Source: Cryptomeria japonica (Eukaryota > Streptophyta > Pinopsida > Cupressales > Cupressaceae). Taken from it: a DNA stretch of 64,000 bases. How positions within the stretch are numbered: the first letter of the stretch is position 1; the number at the start of each line of letters is the position of its first letter. The stretch spans positions 614,156,755 to 614,220,754 of the forward strand of contig NC_081409.1 of NCBI RefSeq assembly GCF_030272615.1, written 5' to 3'. Positions 45,929 to 56,524 of the stretch are shown in pieces. The notes beneath the pieces were generated by a model, which was not told the origin of the DNA, made no database searches, and saw only the letters and a program-made list of their open reading frames with translations. Both the position numbers and the translations under genes were made by a program.

Positions 45929-47013
45929 CTTTAATCATTTTAATCATTTTCTAATATAAATTGAATAATTATTATTTGATTAATTGTGATTAATTCCCCA
46001 ATTTAAATAATCTTTATTATTTAAATAAGTTACTAATTATTCAATTTCTATCTCTAATCATCTAATCATTCAACCCTCTTCTAAATATTAATTAAATATT
46101 TGTTATTTAATTAATTATTATTTAATCTTTTAAATTAAATAATCTTTATTATTTAATTAAATTCCATTTCTAAATAATTAAATAGTTTCTTTAAATTATT
46201 TAATTAACTAATTAATTCTTCCAATTCCAAATCCCCAAATTCTAATTTCATATTCTTCTAATTTCTTCCAAATTCAATTACATGTGCATGATTTCAAAAA
46301 CCAAATTGAAAATCAAAGTCAAGTTCTAAATATATTCAAATACTATATTGAATTAATAAATTCAATTATTTGAATAATATCTCATGCAAAGATTAAATTA
46401 ATAATCTAAATCTAAATGCAAGCACATGCTAAATTAATTAATTAAATCATTTATCTCTTCAACTTCTATTTCCATCTTTCAGTTAGCTTTTTCTAAATTA
46501 AGCTCTCTGTGTCATCCTCTTTATTTCCTCCAGTCATTCTTTTTCTTCTCTCAGTCAGCTTTTTCTCAATCAGTTGACTCAATTAATCTATTCAATCTAT
46601 TGAGTTTCACTCCTACAATCAACAGTTCAACTATCAATTTTCATTTGAGCTCACCTGAGTTCACACCTCTTGATCAATTTGTTCCACCTTTCAATCAATC
46701 CTCTCCAGTTTTCTATAAATTGAGTATCCAATCTCCATTTTCAACAATCATGAACTTTGAATCTTTGTGTCACTTGCAAGTTACTAGCGCGATATCTGAG
46801 AGCCATCATACCACGAAGAGGAGAAGAGCAATGGAAGTTCTACACAGTCACAGAATAGGGAGTTTTTGATTTGATTTGATGATTTATAATTACTATTTCT
46901 TAATTGCATTATTCCAGTGTATTGTTTGTTAAATTCTAATTAGGATAGGAATTCGTGATTTCCTTTGTTTCTAATTGATTACTTTGTTAATAGAAGATGA
47001 ATTTTGCATCCCA
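45929..47013 (+). repeat. 3' LTR of element D, right piece
   Basis: Continues the LTR begun at 33,880 and ends TTTGCATCCCA. The two pieces add up to 1240 bp, the same as the 5' LTR. Confidence 0.92.
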
Positions 47014-47720
47014 CAATCACATATGAAAGTTGTAAGAAGAATTTTGAGGTACCTACAAGGAACAATTAGTTATGGATTGTGGTACCCTAAACAAGGGGAA
47101 TTCATCTTGGAAGCATACACTGATGTTGATTGGGTAGGTTACATTAATGACCAAAAGAGCACAATGGTGGTGCATTCTTCCTAGGTGACTGGTTGGTCTC
47201 ATGGCATAGCAAGAAGAATGACTTAGTCTCCCTATCAACTATTGGAGTAGAATACATTGCTACTGCTACATTCTTCTCTCAGGTACTTTGGATGAAGCAA
47301 ACCCTCAAGGACATATAAGTGGACATCATTTATCCTATTCTCATCCAGTGTGATAATTAAAGTGCCATCAACATATCAAAGAATTTGGTGATGCATTCTA
47401 GGACAAAGCATATAGCCATCAAGTATCATTTTCTTAGAGAGAAGGATGAAGGACAGGAAATAAAGATGGACTATGTCCCTACAGGAGAACAAGTGGTAGA
47501 TATTTTCACCAAACCTTTATTGGTAAGCATTTTTTATTAGCTAAGACACAAGTTGGGAGTTGTGTCACGAGCCTTATGCACTTAAGATAGTAAGGTATTA
47601 TATGGTTCAGGGGGAGTTCATAGCAGCATCTATAACTCTTGAACCACATGTTAAGGAAAGTTCAAGGTTTTATGTCTCAGTACTAGCTGTAATCACTGGT
47701 ATCAGCCTTAGGGGGGCATA
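47014..47720 (+). pseudogene. copia RNase H and C-terminus (element B, last pol part)
   Basis: Resumes B pol after D with QSHMKVVRRILRYLQGTI, YGLWYPK, AYTDVDWVGYINDQKST, then after a frameshift near 47,180 VEYIATATFFSQVLWMKQTL, SKNLVMHSRTKHIAIKYHFL and VVDIFTKPL, the usual copia end block. Several stops are present. The segment from about 47,560 to 47,720 is the untranslated stretch before the polypurine tracts. Confidence 0.85.
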
Positions 47721-47730
47721 GGTATGAATC

Positions 47731-47832
47731 AAAGGGGGAGTATATAGTACCCTTTGTCATTGTGTCAAAGGGGGAGAAATCTACCAGTATGAAGTCTTGC
47801 AATAAGTTGACATCAATGCCAAAGGGGGAGAT
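47731..47832 (+). other. Triple polypurine tract of element B
   Basis: AAAGGGGGAG occurs three times at 47,731-47,740, 47,767-47,776 and 47,821-47,830, with a related CAGGGGGAG near 47,608-47,616. The last copy abuts the 3' LTR. Multiplied copies of this motif are a known Sirevirus trait and mark the plus-strand DNA priming site. Confidence 0.88.
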
Positions 47833-50406
47833 TGTTGACATTATTGGCATTAAGTTGTCATTGATGTCAACTGGTTTGGCAGGTCACCGGTAAGTATGAA
47901 GTGGTGACCGGTATAAGAAGAACAAGACATATGATGGAAATCCACATGTGAGTATGTAGACATAAGGAAGGCTACCAGTACACATGTAATATGTCATCTA
48001 TTAGTAAAGTAGGCTTATCGGTAAGGCATAAATCGAGATGAAGGTTGGCTGTTTGTTTGTGATGAAGAGGCGAAATGTTAAAAGAATCACAACAACACCC
48101 AGTGAGAAGAACAAAAAGGATGGCATGAAGACATTCGCCAATATTCGCCAATTGGCTATTTTTTCAAATTTAGGAATCAAAATTTGGCTAACAAGTTAAA
48201 CTATTAAGGTGACTCGAATCACCACATTTTTACAAATTTTTATTTGTCATTTAAATCACCAGATAATTTATTTTATTAATTTTTTTAACTCAAAGATTCA
48301 CCACAGTATTCAATACATGATTGGATTAGATTCGCCAATATTTTATAATTTGTTTTAGAAATCTAAATTAATTTGTTAGTAATATATCATAATTATTAGT
48401 TACTTTAGGGTTATATCAACAATCTTTAGTTGCCGCCATTGATTTAAAATATAATCTTGTATCGTCATTGTATTCCATGAGGCAAATTATACCTACAAGT
48501 TGTAATGCTCATGGGAGTTGAAATTTCTTTTGAATTGTTGACCCCATGAGTGTTACAAATTGTTGGTATATTTTATCTCACAAAATACAAATAGGGCTAT
48601 TAGATTATTTTATTAATGATAGAAACTAAATAAAGTAGAGTCTACCCCTTAAACTCATTAATGATTTCCACATTTAAACCTCTACTTTGCTATAAAAACT
48701 ATTTATTTAAATGAAAGTATTTGGAATAGTAATTAATGCATACTCTTATTATTTTTTGAAATATTCGCCAATATTTTCTACCAAAAAAATTTTGATATAA
48801 AAAAATTCGCCAATAAAATTAATATTTTTCATTAAAAAAAGGATAGATTCGCCAATAAAAATTATTGTTTTCTTTTAAAAAAATTAAATATTCGCCAAGA
48901 TTTTATACAATTTTTTGAGAGGGGGTTTCTTAAAGTTTTCACTATGGTACACATGAAATGTGTCATTTGTCGATAAAGCAGGCTTACCAGTAAGGCATAA
49001 ACCAAGATGAAGGTTGGTTGTTTGTTTGTGATGAAGAGGCGGAATGTTAAAAGAATCACAACAACACCCGGTGAGAAGAACAGAAAGGATGGCATGAAAA
49101 CATACCGGAAGACAAGATTACTTATCAAGAGGATGTTTTTTGGTTATACCGGTAAGGTGATTTGAACTGGTAGTCAACCTTGGTCAATGAAGAATGTCAA
49201 ACCGACATAACAATCCAAGCAGAGGTGGATGTCGAAAAACATGACAGCTGGATGCCAAGTGGTGATATTGCACAGGTCAGTGGAGTGTGCATCGACGTAA
49301 TAAGTTAGCAAGTAGGCCAAGCTTTATGAAGAACCCACATGTCACAAAGGATGCCAGAGGATTGCAGCTCAAGGAAGACAAGATAGCAAGCAACTAAACT
49401 AATTATGTAAGAAGATTTGATCTTCATACCCGTTTGTTGAAGGAAATAACAAAGCCATTAATGGTGTATGATAGAGAAAAGTAGAAAAGCATGGTGCAGA
49501 CCTCCAAATTTAGAAAACATACATTGGAATGTGAATCTTTGGTGGTGTCGATCGATGTCATGAAGATTATATCCCTAGAAAAGTAGATCAAATCAAATTT
49601 GATTTGGATTGAGTTGGTGAAGGCAAAACCTAACACAACATTGTTTGAATGAGGTTCTTGGCGGGAACCTTAGATTATAAATATGTGAGCTTGAGATAGA
49701 GATCAATGATGCTTGATGTGAAGGAGGAGAGTGAAGAGAGCTTGAGTAAAGAGAAGGATCATCTTCCTTAGAATTTATTCTAAGAAAGTTGTTGAGTGAG
49801 TTAGCAGGAAAACCGGTGAGAGGGTTTAACTAACAAAGGCAAAGTACCGGGAAACTATTGGAGGTCTAGAAGTTGAGCTAAGAAGTGAGGTGTGATTGGT
49901 AAAGAAGGAATCCAAGTGTGACTAAGTGTGGTGTGAGGCTAAGAGAGAAGAAGAGAAGGTTGTTAACCGACATGAATCTATTTGATCAAGTGTTGCAGAA
50001 CTCATTTGCAATCAAAAGCTATAACTGTATCAAAATTGTATTTCATTATACTTCACCAAGTTGGAGCTTGGTGTAGGGGTTGGTGCTCCTTGGGTTGGTG
50101 CCCTAAATCAGTAGGGGTTGGTGCTCTAAATATTTTTAATTCGGTGTTTCACTTGTGAGGGTGGATTGGAGTAGTAGTCTTTAGCAACATTTTTCACCGA
50201 GGTTTTTCCCATATTGGGTTTTCCTTGTACATTTAGTGTTGTGGGTTGCATTTGTGTGTTTCTCTCTTTTGGTATCCACATTTGTCCTACCGGTTTGACT
50301 ATTTAGTGCTTAGGATAATCACAGGTATTCTAAGGTTGTAGTAAAAAGAAAAAGAATTTAGGAACCACTGATTTACCCCCCTCTCAGTGGTACATTGTGT
50401 TCAACA
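47833..50406 (+). repeat. 3' LTR of element B, enlarged by an insertion and a segment duplication
   Basis: Starts TGTTGACATTATTGG and ends GTGTTCAACA. It is 2574 bp against 1625 bp for the 5' LTR. The extra comes from an 810-bp AT-rich insert (48,134-48,943) and a second copy of about 160 bp of LTR sequence on its far side. Confidence 0.88.
48134..48943. repeat. AT-rich unclassified insert with ATTCGCCAA repeats
   Basis: Seven copies of ATTCGCCAA (48,133, 48,143, then near 48,330, 48,764, 48,806, 48,847 and 48,889), all in the same orientation, in 810 bp of AT-rich sequence without a gene. It is flanked by a duplicated LTR segment (about 47,966-48,133 and 48,946-49,103) rather than by a short target duplication. 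I cannot classify it. Confidence 0.6.
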
Positions 50407-50411
50407 TGTCC

Positions 50412-50435
50412 CAGTTGTACCAAAAACTTGGAATC
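50412..50435 (+). pseudogene. Remnant of the Tat-like gypsy pol gene H on the right of element B
   Basis: 24 bp between the TGTCC duplication and the next LTR. With one TGTCC removed, the frame of 1878-2989 continues in phase across this stretch, which supports the B boundaries. Confidence 0.6.
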
Positions 50436-50926
50436 TGTGAGGCCCTACCCCAAGTCGTCATAGCATTTCAGTTATTTTCACATTGGACCTATTATTGATA
50501 CTATATTTTGGATGCATTATGGACATAGATTTTATATGATCCAATGTTTGAATAACATTGATATGATTATGTCACTTACTTTGATTTGCAGTACTTTATT
50601 TTGATGCTAGAAATTATGGATTCATGCTCTATAAATGACTTAATTCCATGGTGATTATGATGATTCCATTTAGTAGATTATTTTATGTGGATGTGATTAG
50701 ATAATTGGAAACTTGATTATTATAAATGAAATTGTATGTGATGTCTGAATTGTATCCTTTGTATATGATAATAGTATGTGTGATTTTTGGAATTACTAAT
50801 GTGCAAAATGAGATGTGTAGGAAATTATTCCATGTGACCATGGAAATTATTCGGAGAATCAAGCCTAGGCCTATGTGCATTTGTGAAGCCAAGGGTTATC
50901 TATTTGGAGAGACAACACCTCGTTTG
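50436..50926 (+). repeat. Gypsy LTR G2, first piece
   Basis: Starts TGTGAGGCCCTACCCC, related to but distinct from the G1 LTR start. Shared blocks with the G1 LTR include the GTGACCATGGAAA and GAGAGACAACACC region. It is cut by element C at 50,926. Confidence 0.8.
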
Positions 50927-51361
50927 TCTTGAAATGTGGTGACTGATCAGCAAAGTACTGTACACTTAGCACGTATCCTCACCGGGGTTCGAGGGCGATA
51001 GCCCTCGAGAAAAGTGGGGGTTCTGGGGTGGGAGCCCCCGAGAAAAAAATTTTTGGGGGTATTTTTTGTTGATGAAAACTGACATTGTAATAAAACCCTA
51101 AAAAGGCAGACTTTGTTTTTGCCCTAAAAACACATGTTATAAGCGGTTGGGATGCTTAAGGCATTGTAGGGTTGATGTACTATTTTTGCTAGATAATAAG
51201 AAAGATTGGACGGCTGTGTATGGTGGACGTAACCCATTCTGGGTGAACCACATTAAATCTTTGTGTTATCTATGTCCTATTTTATTTCTTTATCTTTTGT
51301 ATTTAAATCTGCATATAATTGTTAGTTCATATTTGTTTTGGATCTGCTTGAAACCCTAACA
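50927..51361 (+). repeat. 5' LTR of element C, with an extra hairpin-forming block
   Basis: 435 bp. Relative to the 3' LTR it has about 74 more bases at about 50,983-51,058, containing CGAGGGCGATAGCCCTCG and GGGGGTTCTGGGGTGGGAGC followed by CCCC, both able to fold. Confidence 0.9.
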
Positions 51362-51363
51362 AT

Positions 51364-51375
51364 TGGTATCAGAGT
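51364..51375 (+). other. Primer binding site of element C
   Basis: TGGTATCAGAGT two bases after the LTR end, the initiator Met site with its last base changed. Confidence 0.88.
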
Positions 51376-51421
51376 GAGGTATTCTGTAAACTGGCAAGAC
51401 TCTTAGATTTGAGTGGGAGCA

Positions 51422-54400
51422 ATAGAGGATTCCAAATTCAAGGTCAAAAAGTTTAACGGCTAGAATTATTAGTTATGGAAAATGCAGATGGAGGATTACC
51501 TGTATCAAAAGGATTTGTGGCGGTCATTGGAAGGAAAGGAAAAGAAACCGACCACAATGTTAGATGAAGAGTGGGACATTTTAGATAGAAAGGCATTGAG
51601 ATCCATTCGATTGTGTCTTGCGCCGTCTATAGCATTCAATATAATAGAAGCAAAAATGGTTGTAGATTTGATGGCAACATTGGCTAAGTTGTACGAGAAA
51701 CCCTCGGCTTCGAATAAGGTATTTCTTATGAAGTGTTTATTTAATTTGAAAATGAGTGAGGGAGGATCTGTAGCGGAGCACTTAAATGAATTTAATACAA
51801 TTACCAGTCAATTGTCTTCGGTAAAAATTACCTTTGCAGAAGAGGTTAGGGCTCTCTTGATTTTATGTTCTTTGCCAAAAAGTTGGAATAGCTTGGTTAT
51901 GGCTGTAAGTAACTCTGTCTCTGGTAAAAATACTTTGGTATTTGATGATATTGTTGGTGTTATCCTAAGTGAGGAAATGTGAAGGAAAAGCACAGGTGAG
52001 ACTTCAATATCATCGGGTAGTGTTTTGAATGTGGAGAATAGAAGAAGATCAAAGGAAAGAGGAAAAGGCCCTAGGAATGAGAAGTCACAAGGGAAGTCAA
52101 AGAAAGGACGCTCTCAATCTAGAGGAAAGAAAGATTGCTAGTACTACGAAAAGCCTGGTCATCTAAAGAAAGACTGTTGGTCTCAGAAAAACAAAGAAAG
52201 AGACAAAAATGAAAATGACAGTAAGGAAGCTAATATTGCAAGTAATACTTTACAAGATGCTTTAATCTTATGTTTGGATAATGTAAATGATTCCTAGGTA
52301 ATATATTCTGGGGCTTCATTTCATGCTACACCCCATAGAAAATATTTTCTAGATTATGTTCAAGGTGATTTTGGACAGGTATATTTGGGTGATGATGAGC
52401 CCTGTCAAATTGTTGGAAAAGGAAAGATAAAGATCAAGTTGCGGAATGGTAATGACTAGTTTCTGCAGGAGGTAAGACATGTTCCTAATTTAAGAAGAAA
52501 TTTAATTTCTGCAGGGCAATTAGGTAGTGAATGTTACATAGTTACCTTCTCAGATAGTATGTGGAAGGTCACTAAAGGATCATTAGTAGTAGCTAAAGGT
52601 GTGAAGGTAGGCACATTATATCTATGTACTGGTAACACTTACTCTACCTTAGTTGCTATAGATAAAGTTACTGCAGGGACAACAACAATAAATGTTGCAA
52701 GAATAGATTTGATAATGTGGCACCATAGGCTTTGGGCACATGAGTGAGAAAGGAATGAAAACCCTTCACTCCAAAAATCTATTGCTAGGACTAAAGAAGA
52801 TTGATTTAGAGTTCTGTGAAAACTGTGTTTATGGTAAATAGAAAAGAGTCAAATTTCTCAAAGTTGGGAAAGAGAAGAAGAGTGAGAAGTTAGAGCTTGT
52901 ACATTCAGATGTATGGGGACCAACTCAGGTATCATCTCTTGGTGGCTCTTGTTATTATGTTATTTTTATTGATGACTCAACCAGAAAAACATGGGTATAT
53001 TTCCTAAAACAAAAATCAGATGTTTTTGAAACTTTTAAGAAATGGAAATCTTTGGTTGAGAATGAGATAGGAAAAAAGTTGAAGTGTCTCAGATCAGATA
53101 ATGGAGGTGAGTATTGCAGCAAATCATTTGAAGATTACTGCTCCTTAAATGGGATTCGAAAGTAGAAGACAGTTCCAAGAACTCCATAGGAAAATGGTTT
53201 ATCAGAGAGAATGAATAGAACTATCATGGAATGTGCGAGGAGCATGAGATTGCATGCTGGATTGCCCTTACATTTTTGGGCAGATGTTGTACATGCTGCT
53301 ATCTATTTGATAAATAGAGGACCTTCAACCCCTTTGGATGGTGGTATTCCAAAGGAGGCATGGACTGGTAAAAAGGTAAATTATTCTTTTCTAAAAACTT
53401 TTGGTTGTGAAGCTTTTGTCTATGTTGATAAAGAAAACAGAACCAAGCTTGATGCTAAATCTCATAAATGTACCTTCATTGGATATGGGATAGATGAATA
53501 TGGCTATCGGTCATGGGATTTTGAAAATAAGAAAATAATTAGAAGTAGAGATGTTATATTCAATGAGAAGGTTATGTATAAAGAACAGATGTAGGAAAAG
53601 AAGTATGAACAGGACAAACAAGAATATGTGGTGTTGGATGAGATTCCTGAAAATAAAATGCCACAGGTACCTGATGCTCAGCAATAACAAATTATCCCAC
53701 AAACTCATGCAAGTGTTAGACATTCTATGAGGACAAGTAGACCCCCTAAAATATTTTCTCCTTCTTTGTATTCTATTTCATTAACGGATTCTGGTGAACC
53801 AGAAGAATATGAAGAAGCAATGTAGGTGGATACCAAACAATAGTGGCAGCTAGGCATGAAAGAGGAGATGGACTCCTTGATGAAAAATAAGACTTGGGAC
53901 TTAGTCCCTTTACCTGCAGAAAAAAGAGCCTTGCCTAAAAAATGGGTTTATCAGCTGAAGGAGGAGGAAGGAGGTCAGAAATGATATAAGGCCAGACTTG
54001 TGGTAAAAGGGTATAGATTATGATGAAATATTTTTTCCAGTTGTAAAAATGACTTCAATTAGAACTGTACTTAGTCTTGTGGCTGCAGATGATTTACATC
54101 TTGAACAATTAGATGTCAAAATAGTTTTTCTCCATGGAGATTTGGAGGAGGAAATTTACATGTTGCAACCACAAGGATATGAGGTCAAAGGTAAGGAGAA
54201 CTTGACGTGTAGGTTGAAGAAAAGTCTGTATGGCCTAAAGCAAGCACCCCAATAATGGTATTTAAAATTTGATAGTTTCATGGCTGAACACGGTTATCAT
54301 AGATGTCATTCTAATCATTGTGTATATTTTAAGAGATTTGATAATGGCAGTTATATTATCCTGTTGTTTTATGTTGATGACATGCTTGTTACTGGGTCTA

Positions 54401-55332
54401 ACATGCAACATATAAATGATCTTAAACAGAAATTAGCCAGGTCATTTGCTATGAAGGATTTGGGTGCAGCTAAGCAAATTCTCAGTATGAGGATTACACG
54501 GGATAGGAAAAATAGAACCTTGAATTTGTCCCAAAGTGAGTATATAAAGAAGGTGTTGAAAAGATTTAACATGCACGATGCAAAAATAGTTAGTACACCT
54601 TTGGCTAGTCATTTCAAATTGACTAAGGAGATGTGCCCAAAGGCACAGGAAGAGGTTAATAAAATGTCTAACATCCTATATTCATCAACTATTGGTAGTC
54701 TGATGTATGCAATGGTATGTACAAGGCCAGATATTGCACATGTAGTGGGAGTTGTGAGCAGTTTTATGAGTAATCCGAGTATGGAACATTGGAATGCTAT
54801 GAAATGGATTCTTCAGTATTTGAAAGGAACTACTATGAAGGTATTATGTTTCAAAGGATCTAATGTTGCTCTGAGTGGATTTGTTGACTCTGATCTAGTG
54901 GGTGATATTGATTCATGGAGGAGTACTACAGGGTATGTTTTTACTATAGGGGGAACTGCAATCAGTTGGATTTCTAGGCTGCAAAAGATTGTTGCACTTT
55001 CAACCACTAAAGCTGAGTATGTTGCTGCTACAGAAGCCAGTAAGGAGATGATTTGGTTACAATGTTTTCTGGAGGAATTGGGTCAGACACAAGAGGATAG
55101 ACCATTGTATACTGATAGCCAAAGTGCCATTCATCTTGCGAAGAACTCTACTTTTCATTCAAGGACAAAGCACATTCAGCTCAGGTACCACTTCATCCAT
55201 ACTATTTTGGAGGAGGGTCAGTTACGGCTTGAGAAGATTCACACAAGTGAGAACCCTGCCGATATGTTGATGAAGGTAGTTCCACAGGAGAAGCTAATTT
55301 CTTCATCAGTTTCTATTGGTCTTTTTGATTGA
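51422..55332 (+). pseudogene. copia Gag-Pol polyprotein, decayed (element C)
   Basis: The expected start codon reads ATA at 51,422, followed by EDSKFKVKKFNG. Gag core is QMEDYLYQKDLW to VILSEEM (to about 51,980). The zinc knuckle near 52,137 has its second residue pair broken by a stop. Protease reads YSGASFHATPHR (Asp to Tyr) near 52,305. Frameshift near 52,740; integrase with HSDVWGPT, FIDDSTRKTW, RSDNGGEY and ENGLSERMNRT. RT starts near 53,860, frameshift near 54,020, [31 protein letters not shown], catalytic YVDD at 54,370-54,381. From 54,280 to 55,332 RT and RNase H form one clean 350-codon frame including TTKAEYVAATEASKE and SENPADMLMKV. Confidence 0.92.
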
Positions 55333-55410
55333 TAATTGTGGAATTTATACCAATCAAGTCCTAGTGTTTTATCCAGTGGATGTTGCATGTACAGTGGTGT
55401 TGTGTAGTAT

Positions 55411-55472
55411 CAGTCTCCAAGTGAGAGATTGTTCGGTGTGGAGCCTAATCAGTCTCCAAGTGGGATATTGTT
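55411..55472 (+). other. Duplicated polypurine-tract region of element C
   Basis: CAGTCTCCAAGTGAGAGATT (55,411-55,430) followed by GTT is repeated as CAGTCTCCAAGTGGGATATT (55,450-55,469), which abuts the 3' LTR. The spacing is 39 bp. Confidence 0.75.
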
Positions 55473-55829
55473 AAAATGTGGTGACTGATCAACAAAGTAC
55501 TGTAGACTCATCACGTATCCTCGTCGGTATTTTTTGTTGATGAAAACCGACATTGTAATAAAACCCTAAAAAGGCCGATTTTGTTTTTGCCCTAAAAATG
55601 CATGTTATAAGCAGCTGGGATGCTTAAGGCATTGTAAGGTTGATGTACTATTTTTATTGGATAATAAGAAAGATTGGATGGTTGTGTATGGTGGACGTAA
55701 CCCATTTTGGGTGAACCACGTTAAATCTCAGTGTTATCTATGTTCTGTTTTATTTCTTTATCTTTTGTATTTAAATCTGCATATAACTATTAGTTCATAT
55801 TTGCTTTGGATTTGCTTGAAACCCTAACA
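55469..55829 (+). repeat. 3' LTR of element C
   Basis: 361 bp, TGTTAAAATGTGG to ACCCTAACA, lacking the hairpin block of the 5' LTR. Confidence 0.92.
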
Positions 55830-55834
55830 GTTTG

Positions 55835-56524
55835 TAAATGTGTTTTAATTTGTAAATGTTATGCTTGGATGTGTGTTTAATTTGGAAATTGTTTAATTTA
55901 TAAATTCCAAACAAAAAGGGACATTTGCGATGTGTGTTTTAGTGATGTATAATTATTTTTGTGGTGTCACTTGACACATGTGTTGTAAGATGAGTTGGCA
56001 ATGACATGTCCCTTTGGAGGAAATTTGATTTACCAATACTTTTTTTTCAATTATCCTAGTATGGTCCCAAGAAAGTCTTGGATAGGGAGCCATTAGAAAG
56101 GTCAACTCAGGGTTGACCCATAGGTAAACTTTGGGTGAGTTTCTAGGGGGTAAAACTAACTCCTAGGGTCAAGTTAGAAGCATTTTTAGTGGACCATATG
56201 ATGTACCTATGGATGAAGGCCAAATTTAGTCATGTGTCCACTCCCTAGGGCCAGTTTAGCCACCCCAAAAATTGAGTTTCCCAAGTTGGCCGAATTTCAT
56301 TTTTAGAGGAGCCCTCCTAGGTTAGACAACCCTCCTCATGAGTGACATTTCTCTTCCCCATTCCTTTTACCCTTTTTGAGGTGCCTTGGCTAGAGATTTT
56401 GGAAGGTGTTGGGAAGACCAACCAATGAACATCATTCACCCTTCCCAAGTGGGTTGGAAAGAGTGAGGAGTGTCTTAATAGGGAATAGTTTGGGAGGGAG
56501 AAGTTTGATCAGCTAAATTTCACC
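55835..56524 (+). repeat. Gypsy LTR G2, second piece
   Basis: Continues the LTR of 50,436-50,926 after C. The part up to about 56,229 is also present as an inverted copy in 56,530-57,367. 56,230-56,524 is unique between the two arms. Confidence 0.75.

Larger units (their letters stand above)
22770..47013 (+). mobile_element. Element D: non-autonomous LTR retrotransposon with antisense PMD gene
   Basis: D is about 12.35 kb once F is discounted. The two LTRs are each 1240 bp (22,770-24,009; and 33,880-34,034 plus 45,929-47,013), starting TGTAGACACC and ending TTTGCATCCCA, about 4% different over 240 bp compared. A PBS-like sequence follows the 5' LTR and a polypurine tract AAAGAGGGGCAAA (33,867-33,879) precedes the 3' LTR. 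No protease, RT, RNase H or integrase motif is visible in 9.9 kb of internal sequence. The interior carries a sense Asn/Gln/Pro-rich frame and an antisense plant mobile domain gene. D interrupts the B pol gene between RT and RNase H. I found no matching target duplication (TTCAT on the left, CAATC on the right). Confidence 0.85.
2990..50406 (+). mobile_element. Element B: Sirevirus (Ty1/copia), complete ends, interrupted by G1 and D
   Basis: The element is about 9.6 kb once G1 (8012-21569) and D (22770-47013) are discounted, normal for a Sirevirus. The ends are TC (mutated TG) at 2990 and CA at 50406. The 5-bp target duplication TGTCC lies at 2985-2989 and 50407-50411. Order: 5' LTR, Met PBS, gag with coiled coil and zinc knuckles, protease, integrase, RT, RNase H, triple AAAGGGGGAG polypurine tract, 3' LTR. 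The long coiled-coil Gag and the multiplied polypurine tract are recognised Sirevirus traits. Coding regions carry many stops and at least two frameshifts, so it is dead. The LTRs differ by roughly 11% over about 295 bp compared by eye. Confidence 0.9.
50927..55829 (+). mobile_element. Element C: complete Tork-like Ty1/copia retrotransposon
   Basis: The element is 4,903 bp, target duplication GTTTG at 50,922-50,926 and 55,830-55,834. The 5' LTR (435 bp) starts TC where the 3' LTR has TG, and both end CTAACA. Order: LTR, Met PBS, gag, protease, integrase, RT, RNase H, duplicated polypurine tract, LTR. Length and the motifs FHATPHR, GQVYLGDD and CTRPDIAHVVGVVS fit the Tork/Tnt1 lineage. LTR divergence is about 9% by eye. 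The coding region has about 12 stops and two frameshifts. Confidence 0.93.
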
